64,000 bases of DNA from Blastococcus_B deserti (GTDB lineage Bacteria > Actinomycetota > Actinomycetes > Mycobacteriales > Geodermatophilaceae): contig NZ_JBHUHP010000019.1 in assembly GCF_042682525.1 (NCBI RefSeq), positions 123,103 to 187,102 of the forward strand. The letters run 5' to 3'. The notes below the pieces were generated by a model. That model had not been told where the DNA came from. It did no database searches and saw only the letters and a program-made list of their open reading frames with translations. The position numbers were made by a program, and so were the translations under genes. Below, in pieces: positions 16,139 through 25,444 of this stretch (positions are counted from its first letter, which is position 1; each line of letters begins with the position of its first letter).

Positions 16139-17539
16139 GTGAGCGTCGCCGTCCCGCGGCTCGTGGTCGCGGCCCCGAGCAGCAACGCGGGGAAGACGTC
16201 GGTGAGCACGGGGCTCATCGCCGCCCTCACCGCCCGGGGGCTGGCCGTCTCGCCGCACAAGGTGGGGCCCGACTACATCGACCCGGGCTACCACGGGCTC
16301 GCGGCCGGCCGGGCCGGCCGCAACCTGGACCCCTGGCTGGTCGGCGAGGAGCGCATCGCCCCGCTCTTCCTGCGCGGTGCCCTGCACCCCGCCCCGGCCG
16401 ACGTCGCGGTCGTCGAGGGCGTCATGGGCCTGTTCGACGGCGCGACGCATCCCTCGGTGGAGCCCGGCTTCGCCTCCACCGCGCACGTCGCCGGGCTGCT
16501 GCGGGCACCGGTCGTCCTCGTGGTCGACGCCTCCTCGCAGGCCCGGTCGGTCGCCGCGCTGGTGCACGGCTTCGCCACCTTCGACCCGGGCGTGCGGCTC
16601 GGGGGCGTGATCCTCAACCGGGTCGGCACCGACCGGCACGAGGCGATCCTGCGGGAGGCGCTGGGCGCCGCCGGTGTGCCGGTCCTCGGCGCGCTCCGGC
16701 GGCTGGACCAGCTGCACACCCCCTCCCGTCACCTGGGCCTGGTGCCCGCGGCCGAGCGCTCCGCCGACGCGCTGGCCACGGTGACCCGGCTGGGGGAAGT
16801 GGTCGCCGACGGCGTGGACCTCGACGCCGTGCTGGCCCTGGCCCGCACCGCTCCCCCGCTCGACGCCGCGCCCTGGGACCCCGCGGCCGAGGTGCCCGCC
16901 GTTCCCGGCCGGCCGCGGATCGCCGTGGCCGGTGGACCGGCGTTCACCTTCGGCTACGCCGAGGACGCCGAGCTGCTGGCCGCCGCCGGCGCCGAGGTGG
17001 TGACCGTCGATCCGCTGCGCGACGAGGCGCTGCCCGACGGCACGGCCGGGCTGGTGATCGGCGGCGGGTTCCCGGAGATCTACGCCGCGGAGCTCTCGGC
17101 CAACGCGCCGCTGCGCGCCGACGTGGCCGCCCTCGCCGCACGCGGCGCGCCGATCGCCGCCGAGTGCGCCGGGCTCCTGTACCTCGCCCGGGAGCTCGAC
17201 GGCGTCCCGATGTGCGGGGTGCTCGACGTCGCGACGGCGATGGCCCCGCGGCTGACCCTCGGCTACCGCGCGGCGGTGGCGCCCGCGGACTCGGTGCTCG
17301 CGCCGGCGGGCACCCGCGTGCGCGGCCACGAGTTCCACCGCACCGCCGCCGACCCGACCTCGGGACCCGTGCCCGCGTGGCAGTGGTCGAGCGAGGGGCC
17401 GGAGGGGTTCGTGCACGGCGGCGTGCACGCCTCCTACCTGCACCTGAACTGGGCGGGCGCCCCGGCGATCGCCGGACGGTTCGCCTCCGCGTGCGCGGTC
17501 GGCGCCGGACGATCGGAGCAGCTGCATGCACATCGCTGA
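16139..17539 (+). CDS. cobB: hydrogenobyrinate/cobyrinate a,c-diamide synthase CobB
   Basis: A 466-residue glutamine-dependent amidase that amidates the a and c acetate side chains. The N-terminal ATPase domain shows LVVAAPSSNAGKTSVSTGLIAAL, HKVGPDYIDPGYH and VEGVMGLFDG. The C-terminal amidotransferase domain shows VIGGGFPEIYAAELSAN, the nucleophile Cys in AAECAGLLYLARELDG, and FVHGGVHASYLHLNW. The GTG start at 16139 follows GGGGGGACGGCG. cbiM begins 14 bases before its stop, so translation of the cobalt transporter is coupled to it. Confidence 0.94.
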   Translation: MSVAVPRLVVAAPSSNAGKTSVSTGLIAALTARGLAVSPHKVGPDYIDPGYHGLAAGRAGRNLDPWLVGEERIAPLFLRGALHPAPADVAVVEGVMGLFDGATHPSVEPGFASTAHVAGLLRAPVVLVVDASSQARSVAALVHGFATFDPGVRLGGVILNRVGTDRHEAILREALGAAGVPVLGALRRLDQLHTPSRHLGLVPAAERSADALATVTRLGEVVADGVDLDAVLALARTAPPLDAAPWDPAAEVPAVPGRPRIAVAGGPAFTFGYAEDAELLAAAGAEVVTVDPLRDEALPDGTAGLVIGGGFPEIYAAELSANAPLRADVAALAARGAPIAAECAGLLYLARELDGVPMCGVLDVATAMAPRLTLGYRAAVAPADSVLAPAGTRVRGHEFHRTAADPTSGPVPAWQWSSEGPEGFVHGGVHASYLHLNWAGAPAIAGRFASACAVGAGRSEQLHAHR

Positions 17540-18206
17540 GGGGTTCCTGCCGCCGGCGCACGCCATCGGCTGGACCGTCGCCGCCGCTCCGTTCGTGGTG
17601 CACGGCGCGCGGGCCGTCGTCCGCGAGGTTCGTGAGAACCCGGAATCGACCCTGCTGCTGGGCGCGGCGGGGGCGTTCACCTTCGTGCTCAGCGCGATCA
17701 AGCTGCCGTCGGTGACCGGCAGCTCCAGCCATCCCACGGGGACCGGCGCCGGCGCGATCCTGTTCCGCCCGCCGGTGATGGCCCTGCTCGGCACCGTCGT
17801 GCTGCTGTTCCAGGCGCTGCTGCTCGCCCACGGGGGGCTCACGACGCTGGGCGCCAACGCGGTCGCCTTCGCGGTCGTCGGCCCGTGGACCGGCTACGGC
17901 GCCTACCGCCTCACCCGCGCCCTCGGTGCCGGCCTCCTGCCCGGCGTCTTCGTCGGCACGGTCGTGGCCGACCTCGCCACCTACGTCACGACGTCGCTGC
18001 AGCTGGCGCTCGCCTTCCCGGACGCCTCCGGGGGGATCCCCGCGGCGGTGGCGAAGTTCCTCGGCGTCTTCGCGCTCACCCAGATCCCGCTGGCGATCGG
18101 TGAGGGGCTGCTGGGCGTGCTGCTGTTCCGGGCACTGACCGCGAACGCCCGGCCGGAGCTGGAGCGCCTCGGCCTCCTGCGGCCCGCCCCGGAGGCCGCC
18201 CCGTGA
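17526..18206 (+). CDS. cbiM: cobalt ECF transporter substrate-capture membrane protein CbiM
   Basis: A 226-residue integral membrane protein. The N-terminus MHIAEGFLPPAHAIGW is diagnostic: in CbiM/NikM the N-terminal Met and His2 enter the membrane and bind the metal. SAIKLPSVTGSSSHPTGTGAGAI carries the second His-containing metal loop. Six to seven hydrophobic segments follow. It forms the specificity unit of the CbiMNQO transporter. It overlaps cobB by 14 bases and cbiN by four, so cobalt uptake is translated with the biosynthetic genes. Confidence 0.95.
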   Translation: MHIAEGFLPPAHAIGWTVAAAPFVVHGARAVVREVRENPESTLLLGAAGAFTFVLSAIKLPSVTGSSSHPTGTGAGAILFRPPVMALLGTVVLLFQALLLAHGGLTTLGANAVAFAVVGPWTGYGAYRLTRALGAGLLPGVFVGTVVADLATYVTTSLQLALAFPDASGGIPAAVAKFLGVFALTQIPLAIGEGLLGVLLFRALTANARPELERLGLLRPAPEAAP

Positions 18207-18523
18207 ACCGCCGCCGCCTGGTCACCGCGCTGCTCGTGCTGGGCGTCGTCGCCCTGTTCGCCCTTCCCCTGCTGCTCGACCGGGGGACGGCGGAGTTCGC
18301 GGGCACCGACGGCCTGGCGACGACGGCGATCGAGGAGGACCACCCCGGCTACGAGCCCTGGTTCGAGTCGGTCCTCCGCCCGTCGTCGGCCGAGGTCGAG
18401 TCGGGCCTGTTCGCCCTCCAGGCCGCCCTGGGCGGCGGCGTGCTCGGCTACGCGCTCGGCCGGCTGCGCGGACGGCGGGCCCCCGGGACGTCCACGACGG
18501 AACCCGGGGCCGGCGAGCCGTGA
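18203..18523 (+). CDS. cbiN: cobalt transport accessory protein CbiN-like
   Basis: A 106-residue protein with an N-terminal membrane segment (about 7-25), an external stretch with FAGTDGLATTAIEEDHPGYEPWFESVLRP, and a second membrane segment (about 68-88). The GTDG...A and YxPWF elements and the two-helix topology match CbiN/PDGLE-domain subunits, which help load metal into CbiM. Its start and stop overlap cbiM and cbiQ (GTGA each). Confidence 0.9.
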   Translation: MNRRRLVTALLVLGVVALFALPLLLDRGTAEFAGTDGLATTAIEEDHPGYEPWFESVLRPSSAEVESGLFALQAALGGGVLGYALGRLRGRRAPGTSTTEPGAGEP

Positions 18524-19257
18524 GCGGGCTGGCGATCGACGACGCCGCCTGGAGCAGCGCCTGGCGGCGGCGCTCACCCGCCGACAAGCTGGTGCTCTGC
18601 CTGGGCCTCGTGGTGTGTGCGCTCGCCCTGCCGGCGTGGCCGGGGAGCGGGCTGGTGGCGCTGACCGCCACCGTCCTGGCCCTGGGCCCCGCCCGCGTGC
18701 CGCCGCGGACCTTCGGCCGGGCGGTGCGCTGGCCGCTGGCGTTCATCGGCGTCGGCGCGCTCACCGCGGTGGTGCAGGTGGGCGGTGGCGGCCTCGGCTG
18801 GGCACCGGACGCCGCTGCCCGGGCCGGGTCACTGACCGCGCACGCGGTCGCCGGCAGCACCGCCGTCCTCCTGCTCGCCACGACCACCCCCGTGTCCGAC
18901 CTGTTGCCCGCCCTGCGTCGGCTCGGCGTCCCCGCGGCCGTGGTCGAGGTCGCCTCGGTCGTCTACCGGCTGCTGTTCGTCCTGCTCGACAGCCTGCGCA
19001 CCATCCGCGAGGCCCAGACGGCGCGGATGGGCCACTCCTCGGTGCGCCGCTCGTACCGGTCCTCCGGCGCGCTGGCCGCCGCCGTGCTCGTCCGGTCCTG
19101 GGACCGCGCGCGCCGGCTGCAGGAGGGCCTGGCCGGACGCGGCATGGACACCGGCCTGCGGGTGCTCCCCGAGGTCCTGCCCAGCTCCCGGGCGTTCCTC
19201 GCCGCGACCCTGGTGGGGCTGGGCGCGATCGTCACCGCCGGCACGGTGCTGGCATGA
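18520..19257 (+). CDS. cbiQ: cobalt ECF transporter transmembrane protein CbiQ
   Basis: A 245-residue T-component of the energy-coupling factor transporter. Five to six hydrophobic segments occur (about 25-60, 65-85, 100-130, 145-170 and 222-243). The cytoplasmic coupling helices contain AQTARMGHSSVRRSYR and RARRLQEGLAGRGMDTGLR, matching the Ala-Arg-Gly motifs that contact the ATPase. The GTG start overlaps the cbiN stop, and the stop overlaps the cbiO start (ATGA). Confidence 0.92.
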   Translation: MSGLAIDDAAWSSAWRRRSPADKLVLCLGLVVCALALPAWPGSGLVALTATVLALGPARVPPRTFGRAVRWPLAFIGVGALTAVVQVGGGGLGWAPDAAARAGSLTAHAVAGSTAVLLLATTTPVSDLLPALRRLGVPAAVVEVASVVYRLLFVLLDSLRTIREAQTARMGHSSVRRSYRSSGALAAAVLVRSWDRARRLQEGLAGRGMDTGLRVLPEVLPSSRAFLAATLVGLGAIVTAGTVLA

Positions 19258-20099
19258 GCCACCGGACGCTGGCGGGGACCGGGCTGGTGGTCGGCTACGA
19301 CCGGGCACGGCCGGTCCTGGACGGCGCCGCGCTGACCGTGCCGGCGGGACGACGGCTGGCCGTGCTCGGCGCGAACGGCTCGGGGAAGACCACGCTGCTG
19401 CGCTGCCTGTCCGGCGCGCTGCGCCCGCTCGCCGGCACCGTCACCGTCGACGGCGTGCCGCTGCGGCACTCCAGAGCCGGACTGCGGGCCCACCGGCAGG
19501 AGGTCCAGCTGGTCCTCCAGGACCCCGACGACCAGCTGTTCAGCGCCTCCGTGGCGCAGGACGTGTCGTTCGGGCCGCTCAACCTCGGGCTGCCGGAGGA
19601 GACCGTGCGCGCGCGGGTCGCCGAGGCCCTCGCCCTGCTCGCCGTCGACCACCTGGCGGCCCGCCCCACCCACCAGCTGTCCTACGGCGAGCGCAAGCGC
19701 GTGGCGATCGCCGGCGCCGTTGCCATGCGACCGTGCGTGCTGCTGCTCGACGAGCCCACGGCCGGGCTCGACCCCTCCGCCGTGGCCGAGACGCTGGCGG
19801 CGCTCGCCCGCCTGGAGGAGCACGACTCGACGGTGGTCATGAGCACGCACGACGTCGACCTGGCGCTGCGCTGGGCCGACGAGGTCGCCGTCGTCGTCGA
19901 CCGGGCGGTCGTGCAGGGCGCGCCCCTCGACGTGCTCGGCGACGACGTCCTGCTCGCGCGGGCCCGGCTCGAGCGACCCTGGGCCCTGGCGGTCGGCGCC
20001 CGGCTCCGGGAGCTCGGGCTCCTTCCCGGCGGCACGCTGCCCCGGGACGCCGCGAGCCTGCTCGCGGCGCTCCCCGACCGGCCCGGGGTGCCGACCTGA
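19254..20099 (+). CDS. cbiO: cobalt ECF transporter ATPase CbiO
   Basis: A 281-residue ABC ATPase. Walker A GANGSGKTTLL (about 41-51), Q-loop VLQDPDDQLFS, signature LSYGERKRVAIAGAVA, Walker B VLLLDEPTAGLDP and switch His in MSTHDVDLAL are all present. QDPDDQLFSASVAQDVSFGP is the usual ECF-ATPase wording. It powers cobalt import with CbiM, CbiN and CbiQ. Its TGA stop overlaps an apparent CTG start of the following cobE-like gene. Confidence 0.95.
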   Translation: MSHRTLAGTGLVVGYDRARPVLDGAALTVPAGRRLAVLGANGSGKTTLLRCLSGALRPLAGTVTVDGVPLRHSRAGLRAHRQEVQLVLQDPDDQLFSASVAQDVSFGPLNLGLPEETVRARVAEALALLAVDHLAARPTHQLSYGERKRVAIAGAVAMRPCVLLLDEPTAGLDPSAVAETLAALARLEEHDSTVVMSTHDVDLALRWADEVAVVVDRAVVQGAPLDVLGDDVLLARARLERPWALAVGARLRELGLLPGGTLPRDAASLLAALPDRPGVPT

Positions 20100-20482
20100 T
20101 CACGGTCGGGTTCGGCGCGGTCCGCGGGGTCACCGCTGACGAGCTGCTGGCCGCCGTCGACGCCGTCCTCCCCGTCGGGGCCGGGGACGTCCGGCTGGCG
20201 GGCCTGGCCGCACGGGTGGCGGAGGCCGGTCCGGTGGCGGCGGCCGCGCGTCGCGGATGGCCGCTGACGGGGTACTCCCCCGCCGAGCTGGCCGCCGTCG
20301 CCGTGCCGTCGCCGTCGGCCCGCGTGGCTGCGCTGGCCGGGACGCCGTCGGTGGCTGAAGCGGCCGCCCTGCTCGGGGGCGGGGAGCTCGTCGTCGGCAA
20401 GACCGTGCGCGGCCGGGTGACGGTCGCCGTGGCCGCGCCGCCGCCGGAGCGGCGGGAAGGGTCGCCTAACCTGCTGGGGTGA
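20096..20482 (+). CDS. CobE / CbiG C-terminal domain protein, probable CTG start
   Basis: A 128-residue protein matching the C-terminal domain shared by CobE (aerobic route) and CbiG (anaerobic route). ITVGFGAVRGVTADELLAAV at the N-terminus is the GxGxxxGxxxxEL element, and AGTPSVAEAAALL...VVGKTVRG near the C-terminus fits too. No ATG, GTG or TTG exists in this frame near the start. The only reasonable start is CTG at 20096, which overlaps the cbiO TGA as CTGA, with GGGG seven to ten bases upstream. The first in-frame GTG would delete the conserved N-terminus. CobE is thought to help the aerobic pathway, probably by binding an intermediate. Its stop overlaps the next gene's GTG. Confidence 0.75.
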   Translation: MITVGFGAVRGVTADELLAAVDAVLPVGAGDVRLAGLAARVAEAGPVAAAARRGWPLTGYSPAELAAVAVPSPSARVAALAGTPSVAEAAALLGGGELVVGKTVRGRVTVAVAAPPPERREGSPNLLG

Positions 20483-21915
20483 CGACGACGGCGCTCCGCA
20501 CCGGCGCCCCGGCCGCGCCGCCCTCGGCCGGGCCGCCCCGGTGGACGCCGGCCGAGCTCCTCGCGCCGCTGCTCGTGCTCGTCCTCGGGGCCGTGCTCCT
20601 CGTCCCCGGCCACGGCCTCTGGTACGACGAGCTCTTCACCGCCGAGGTGGCCCGGCTGCCGCTGCCCGACATCCTCACCGCGATCGCCGAGGGCACCGGG
20701 ACGACGAGCTACCTCGCCGGCGTGCCGCCGTCCTACAACGGCCCCTACTACGTCGTCGTCCACGCGTGGATGGCGCTGCCCGGGCTGGGCGGGGACACCT
20801 CGCTGCGGGTCCTGTCCCTCGTCGCCACGGCCGGTGGGCTGGCCCTCGTCACCCGGGCGGTCGCGCGGCTCGCCGGACGGGCCACCGGGGTGCTGGCCGG
20901 GTGCGTCCTCGCCTGCAGTCCCCTGCTGCTCGAGCAGGCCGTGGAGGCGCGCAGCTACGGGCTCGCGGTGCTGGCCACCGGCGGTGCCGCGCTCGCCCTG
21001 GCCCGGTGGCTGCAGGAGGGCAGGGGCCTGGTGCTCCTCGGCCTCGCGGGCGCCGCGATGGGCCTGGCGCACTGGTACGCCGTCACCGCCCTGGCCGCGT
21101 TCGTCGTCGCCGCGGTCGTGCTGCGCGGACGGAAAGCCGTGCCCGTGGTCCTGACCGGGGCCGTGGCCGCGCTGCCGACCGTCGCGCTGGTGGCGCTGAA
21201 CCTGCTCAACGGCACCGGCGACCGCAACGCCCAGCACGTGCGCGACACCGGCGGCACCCTGGCCGACCTCGCGGCGCGCGCCTGGACGGCCGGTGAGAAC
21301 CCGCTCCTGTACCTGACGACGGGCCTCGCCGTGCTCGGGGCGGTGCGCGCCGCCGGGGTGCGGGTGGTGGCCGCCTCGTGGGTGCTGGTGCCGCTGCTCC
21401 TGCTCCTGGCCGCGGAGCTGGTGCGCCCGGTCTACTTCCCGCGCTACCTGCTCACCGGCCTGCTGGGGCTCGGCGTCCTCGCCGCGGCAGGCGCGCTCAC
21501 CGTGCCCCGCGCCGCTCGCGCCCCGGTCGCGGGGCTGCTCCTCGCCTGCTCGCTCGTGGCCTCGCAGCCGCTGTTCGACCGGCCGCCCCGGGAACGGTCC
21601 GACGACCTGGTGCGGCTGCTGGCGCACGTGCACCGCCCCGGTGAGCCGATCGTCGCCGCCGACCTGCGCTCGGCCACCGGGCTCGACCACTACGTCCGCA
21701 CCCTGGCGCCCGGGCTCCGACCGGATGTCGTGCTGCCACCCGACGACGCGCCGGTCGAGGAGGACCGGGTGTGGCTGGTCCGCCGGCTGGTGAAGGGGCT
21801 GCCCGTGCGCACCGACGACGACCGGATCCTGGCGGCCGAGGGGTTCCGGCGGGTCCAGCAGCGCGAGTTCCCGGGGAGCAAGACCGACCTCGTGCTGCAG
21901 CGCTGGGAGCGCTGA
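20479..21915 (+). CDS. membrane glycosyltransferase, GT39/PMT-like (GT-C fold)
   Basis: A 478-residue protein with about ten hydrophobic segments. The first loop contains HGLWYDELFTAEVARLPL, with the acidic Asp/Glu pair typical of GT-C polyprenyl-phosphate-dependent transferases, and further on LEQAVEARSYGLAVL. Such proteins add sugars to proteins or lipids on the outer face of the membrane. A TAACCT box at 20467-20472, six bases before the GTG, suggests a leaderless promoter of its own despite the GTGA overlap with the cobE-like gene. It converges on a GT2 gene with a four-base gap. Confidence 0.75.
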   Translation: MTTTALRTGAPAAPPSAGPPRWTPAELLAPLLVLVLGAVLLVPGHGLWYDELFTAEVARLPLPDILTAIAEGTGTTSYLAGVPPSYNGPYYVVVHAWMALPGLGGDTSLRVLSLVATAGGLALVTRAVARLAGRATGVLAGCVLACSPLLLEQAVEARSYGLAVLATGGAALALARWLQEGRGLVLLGLAGAAMGLAHWYAVTALAAFVVAAVVLRGRKAVPVVLTGAVAALPTVALVALNLLNGTGDRNAQHVRDTGGTLADLAARAWTAGENPLLYLTTGLAVLGAVRAAGVRVVAASWVLVPLLLLLAAELVRPVYFPRYLLTGLLGLGVLAAAGALTVPRAARAPVAGLLLACSLVASQPLFDRPPRERSDDLVRLLAHVHRPGEPIVAADLRSATGLDHYVRTLAPGLRPDVVLPPDDAPVEEDRVWLVRRLVKGLPVRTDDDRILAAEGFRRVQQREFPGSKTDLVLQRWER

Positions 21916-21919
21916 GCGC

Positions 21920-22606
21920 TCAGCGGCGGCGGCGCAGGGCCCAGGCCAGCGAGCGGGCCGACTGCCGCAGCCGGGCCCGGCCGGTCCATGCCGACCGGCC
22001 GACGGGACGCCGGTCCCGCGCCACCGGCACGCTGGTCACCGGTACCCTCGCACGGGCCACGCCCAGGACGACGCTGGGCGCGCCCTCGTCGGCCACCGCG
22101 GTGAGGACGGCGGCGCGGACGGCGGCGTCCATCGCGACGAACGCGCCCGCGTCGGGGGGCAGACCGGTCAGCCGGGCCGCGATCCACCGGTGCACTGTTC
22201 CGGTGAGCCGCCGCACCGGGGACTCGTAGCGTCCCCGGCGGCCGGCGAACACGGCGCCGACGTCGCCCCCGGCCAGCCGGTCGAGCAGCACCGGCACCGC
22301 TTCCGGCGGATCCTGCAGATCCGCGTCCAGGCACACCCAGGCCTCGGCGTCGGGTTCGGCGGCCAGCCCCTCGGCGAGCGCGGCGTGCTGACCGACGTTG
22401 ACCGTCAGTCCGGTGACGGCGATGCGGGGATCGCCCGCGGCGAGCGCACCCGCGACGGCCACGCTGTCGTCGGGCGAGGCGTCGATGACCAGCCGCAGCC
22501 GCCAGTCCCGGCCGGCCAGGGCGGTCGCCAGGCGCTCGGCGAGGGTCCCCAGCGTGTCCGCGTTCCCGTACACGGGCACGACGACCGACACCCGGGGCGT
22601 GGTCAT
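21920..22606 (-). CDS. family 2 glycosyltransferase
   Basis: A 228-residue cytoplasmic transferase with the GT-A fold: VSVVVPVYGNADTLGTLAERL at the N-terminus, LRLVIDASPDDS (DDSPD-like nucleotide site) and CLDADLQDPPEAVP (DxD metal site). It resembles DPM/ArnC-like polyprenyl-phosphate sugar transferases but lacks the usual C-terminal membrane helices. It is the last of three overlapping minus-strand genes (aldolase, epimerase, GT2), and its ATG overlaps the epimerase stop. Its product is unknown, probably a cell-surface sugar. Confidence 0.8.
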   Translation of the reverse strand: MTTPRVSVVVPVYGNADTLGTLAERLATALAGRDWRLRLVIDASPDDSVAVAGALAAGDPRIAVTGLTVNVGQHAALAEGLAAEPDAEAWVCLDADLQDPPEAVPVLLDRLAGGDVGAVFAGRRGRYESPVRRLTGTVHRWIAARLTGLPPDAGAFVAMDAAVRAAVLTAVADEGAPSVVLGVARARVPVTSVPVARDRRPVGRSAWTGRARLRQSARSLAWALRRRR

Positions 22607-23454
22607 GCCGCCGACCAGGTCCGAGCCAGCCCCTCCGCCAGGTCGACGGTCGGTTCCCACCCGAGCAGCCGCCGGGCGGCGGAGGGGTCGGCCACCCAGT
22701 CGGCGGTGTCCCACTCGCGGCCGGGGTGGCCGCCCGGCGCGGTGGCGATCGGCCGGCCCGTCACGCGCTCGGCGACGGCGACGAGCTCCTCGGTGCTGGT
22801 CTGGACGCCCGTGCCGATGTTGAGGACGGTGCCGCCGGGCAGGGCGTCGTCCAGTGCGGCGCGGATGCACGCGTCCACCACGTCCCCGACCCAGACCCAG
22901 TCCCGCCGGCTCACGGCCGCGGGCAGGGGCACGGTGGCGCCGGTGCGGGCAGCGGACAGGACGACGGGGACCAGCCGGGTCGGGTGGTCCCCGGGCCCGT
23001 ACACCTGGAAGGCGCGCAGCACCGCGGCGCGCACGCCCCGCTCGGCGGCCGCCGCCTGGAGGAGCAGCGAACCGGCGGCCTTGGTGGCGCCGAAGAACCC
23101 ACGCGGCTGCAGGGCGGCGTCCTCGGCCAGCGGACGCGGGGACGCGCCGTACTCGGTGGAGGACCCGAGGCGGACGACCGCCCGGCACCGCTCCGGCAGG
23201 GCGTCGACCAGCCACGGGCTGGTGTTGACCAGCACGGTGGCCGCCCGCTCCTCCGGCGTGGCCTTGGCCCGCCCGGCCGCCAGCGCGAAGACGACGTCCG
23301 GATCGGCGGTCCGCACCGCCGTGGCGGCCGCGACCGGATCGGTGAGGTCGACCTCGGTTCGGGTGAGGGCGGTGACGACCCAGCCGTCGGCCCGCAGCCG
23401 GTCGACCAGGTGCCGGCCGACGAAACCGCCGGCGCCGGTCACGAGCGCCTTCAC
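22603..23454 (-). CDS. NAD-dependent epimerase/dehydratase
   Basis: A 283-residue extended SDR sugar-nucleotide enzyme. ALVTGAGGFVGRHLVDRL is the NAD-binding TGxxGxxG loop. LGSSTEYGASPRPL holds the catalytic Ser/Thr, while the expected YxxxK Tyr is replaced: the equivalent stretch reads PRGFFGATKAAG, i.e. FxxxK. If the alignment is right the enzyme lacks the catalytic Tyr. YGPGDHPTRL and WVWVGDVVDACI are normal family motifs. The GTG start overlaps the aldolase stop (GTGA). Confidence 0.82.
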   Translation of the reverse strand: MKALVTGAGGFVGRHLVDRLRADGWVVTALTRTEVDLTDPVAAATAVRTADPDVVFALAAGRAKATPEERAATVLVNTSPWLVDALPERCRAVVRLGSSTEYGASPRPLAEDAALQPRGFFGATKAAGSLLLQAAAAERGVRAAVLRAFQVYGPGDHPTRLVPVVLSAARTGATVPLPAAVSRRDWVWVGDVVDACIRAALDDALPGGTVLNIGTGVQTSTEELVAVAERVTGRPIATAPGGHPGREWDTADWVADPSAARRLLGWEPTVDLAEGLARTWSAA

Positions 23455-24269
23455 GCCGGCCGGGCCGCGACCGCCGGTTCCCGGACGGGGCCCGCGTCGA
23501 CCGGGGCGCCGGTCACCGCGGCGACGAACCGCGCCCGGCGCTCGGCGGCCTCCGCCGGACGGGCACACCGCAGCCCGGCGAGCGCCTCGAGCATCCGGGG
23601 CACCTCGGTGAACGGGTCGCGGCCGGCCATGTCGGCGGTGAACGACCGGCGCAGGAAGGTGAAGTCGGTCCCCAGCCGGACCAGCTCGGCGGCGAGCAGG
23701 GCGCTCGGCACCGGGAACCCGCTCTCCGGCAGCGTGAGACCGCCGACGCCGAAAGGCTGCCCCACCTCGGCGCGGACGTCGTCGACGGTGCCGTCGACCA
23801 GGGGGCGGAACAGCTCGGTGGACCGGCGGTCGATGCGCAGGTCGTTGAGGCCCACGTAGATCCGCGACAACGGCCGGCGGGCGAGCTGGGCGGCCCGGTC
23901 GACGGCGTCCTGCGTCTCGATCAGGATGCCCAGGCCGCAGCGCCCCGCGACGAGGTCGAGCGTGCGGTCGACCTCCTCAGGGGTCCGCACCATCGGCAGC
24001 AGGATCTCGTCGGCGCCTCGGGCGATCGCCTCGTCCACCTCGGCCGCGGTCCAGGGCCCGGAGCTGTTGATGCGGCAGAGCAGCCGGCCGTCGGTCGCGG
24101 CGCGCATGCGCGCGAGGTCGTCGGGGGTGTCCGCGTTGATCTGGGTGCCCTCTCCCAGCTGCCGGCGGGCCTTGCCGCGGCGTTCCCAGTCGACGACGAT
24201 CCCGGCCGCCCCGGCGGCCACGACGTCGGCGCCCCAGCGCGGCTCGACGGTGAAGAGGAAGAGGTCCAC
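23451..24269 (-). CDS. HpcH/HpaI aldolase / citrate lyase-family protein
   Basis: A 272-residue TIM-barrel protein. INSSGPWTAAEVDEAIARGADEILLPMVRTPEEV, GILIETQDAV (metal-binding Glu) and YVGLNDLRID (metal-binding Asp) are the family landmarks. These enzymes cleave or join pyruvate- or acetyl-CoA-linked substrates; the linkage to an epimerase and a GT2 suggests synthesis of an unusual sugar or sugar acid. The GTG start at 24269 is six bases after a TAAGCT -10 box, so the operon looks leaderless. An iron box covers that promoter. Confidence 0.75.
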   Translation of the reverse strand: MDLFLFTVEPRWGADVVAAGAAGIVVDWERRGKARRQLGEGTQINADTPDDLARMRAATDGRLLCRINSSGPWTAAEVDEAIARGADEILLPMVRTPEEVDRTLDLVAGRCGLGILIETQDAVDRAAQLARRPLSRIYVGLNDLRIDRRSTELFRPLVDGTVDDVRAEVGQPFGVGGLTLPESGFPVPSALLAAELVRLGTDFTFLRRSFTADMAGRDPFTEVPRMLEALAGLRCARPAEAAERRARFVAAVTGAPVDAGPVREPAVAARPA

Positions 24270-24273
24270 GAGG

Positions 24274-24292
24274 GCAGCTTAGGCTTTCCTAA
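24274..24292. promoter_or_regulatory. DtxR/IdeR-type iron box over the aldolase promoter
   Basis: The 19-mer matches the consensus TTAGGTTAGGCTAACCTAA at 14 positions by eye, with a strong TTAGGCT and CCTAA. It covers the minus-strand TAAGCT -10 box (24276-24281) of the aldolase-epimerase-GT2 operon and lies 43 bases past the end of the Fe(III) ABC transporter operon. Confidence 0.6.
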
Positions 24293-24334
24293 CCGCATCG
24301 CCCGCGGGGCCCCGCACGGCGGTCGCCGCCGGCG

Positions 24335-25440
<1,106 letters not shown>

Positions 25441-25444
<4 letters not shown>

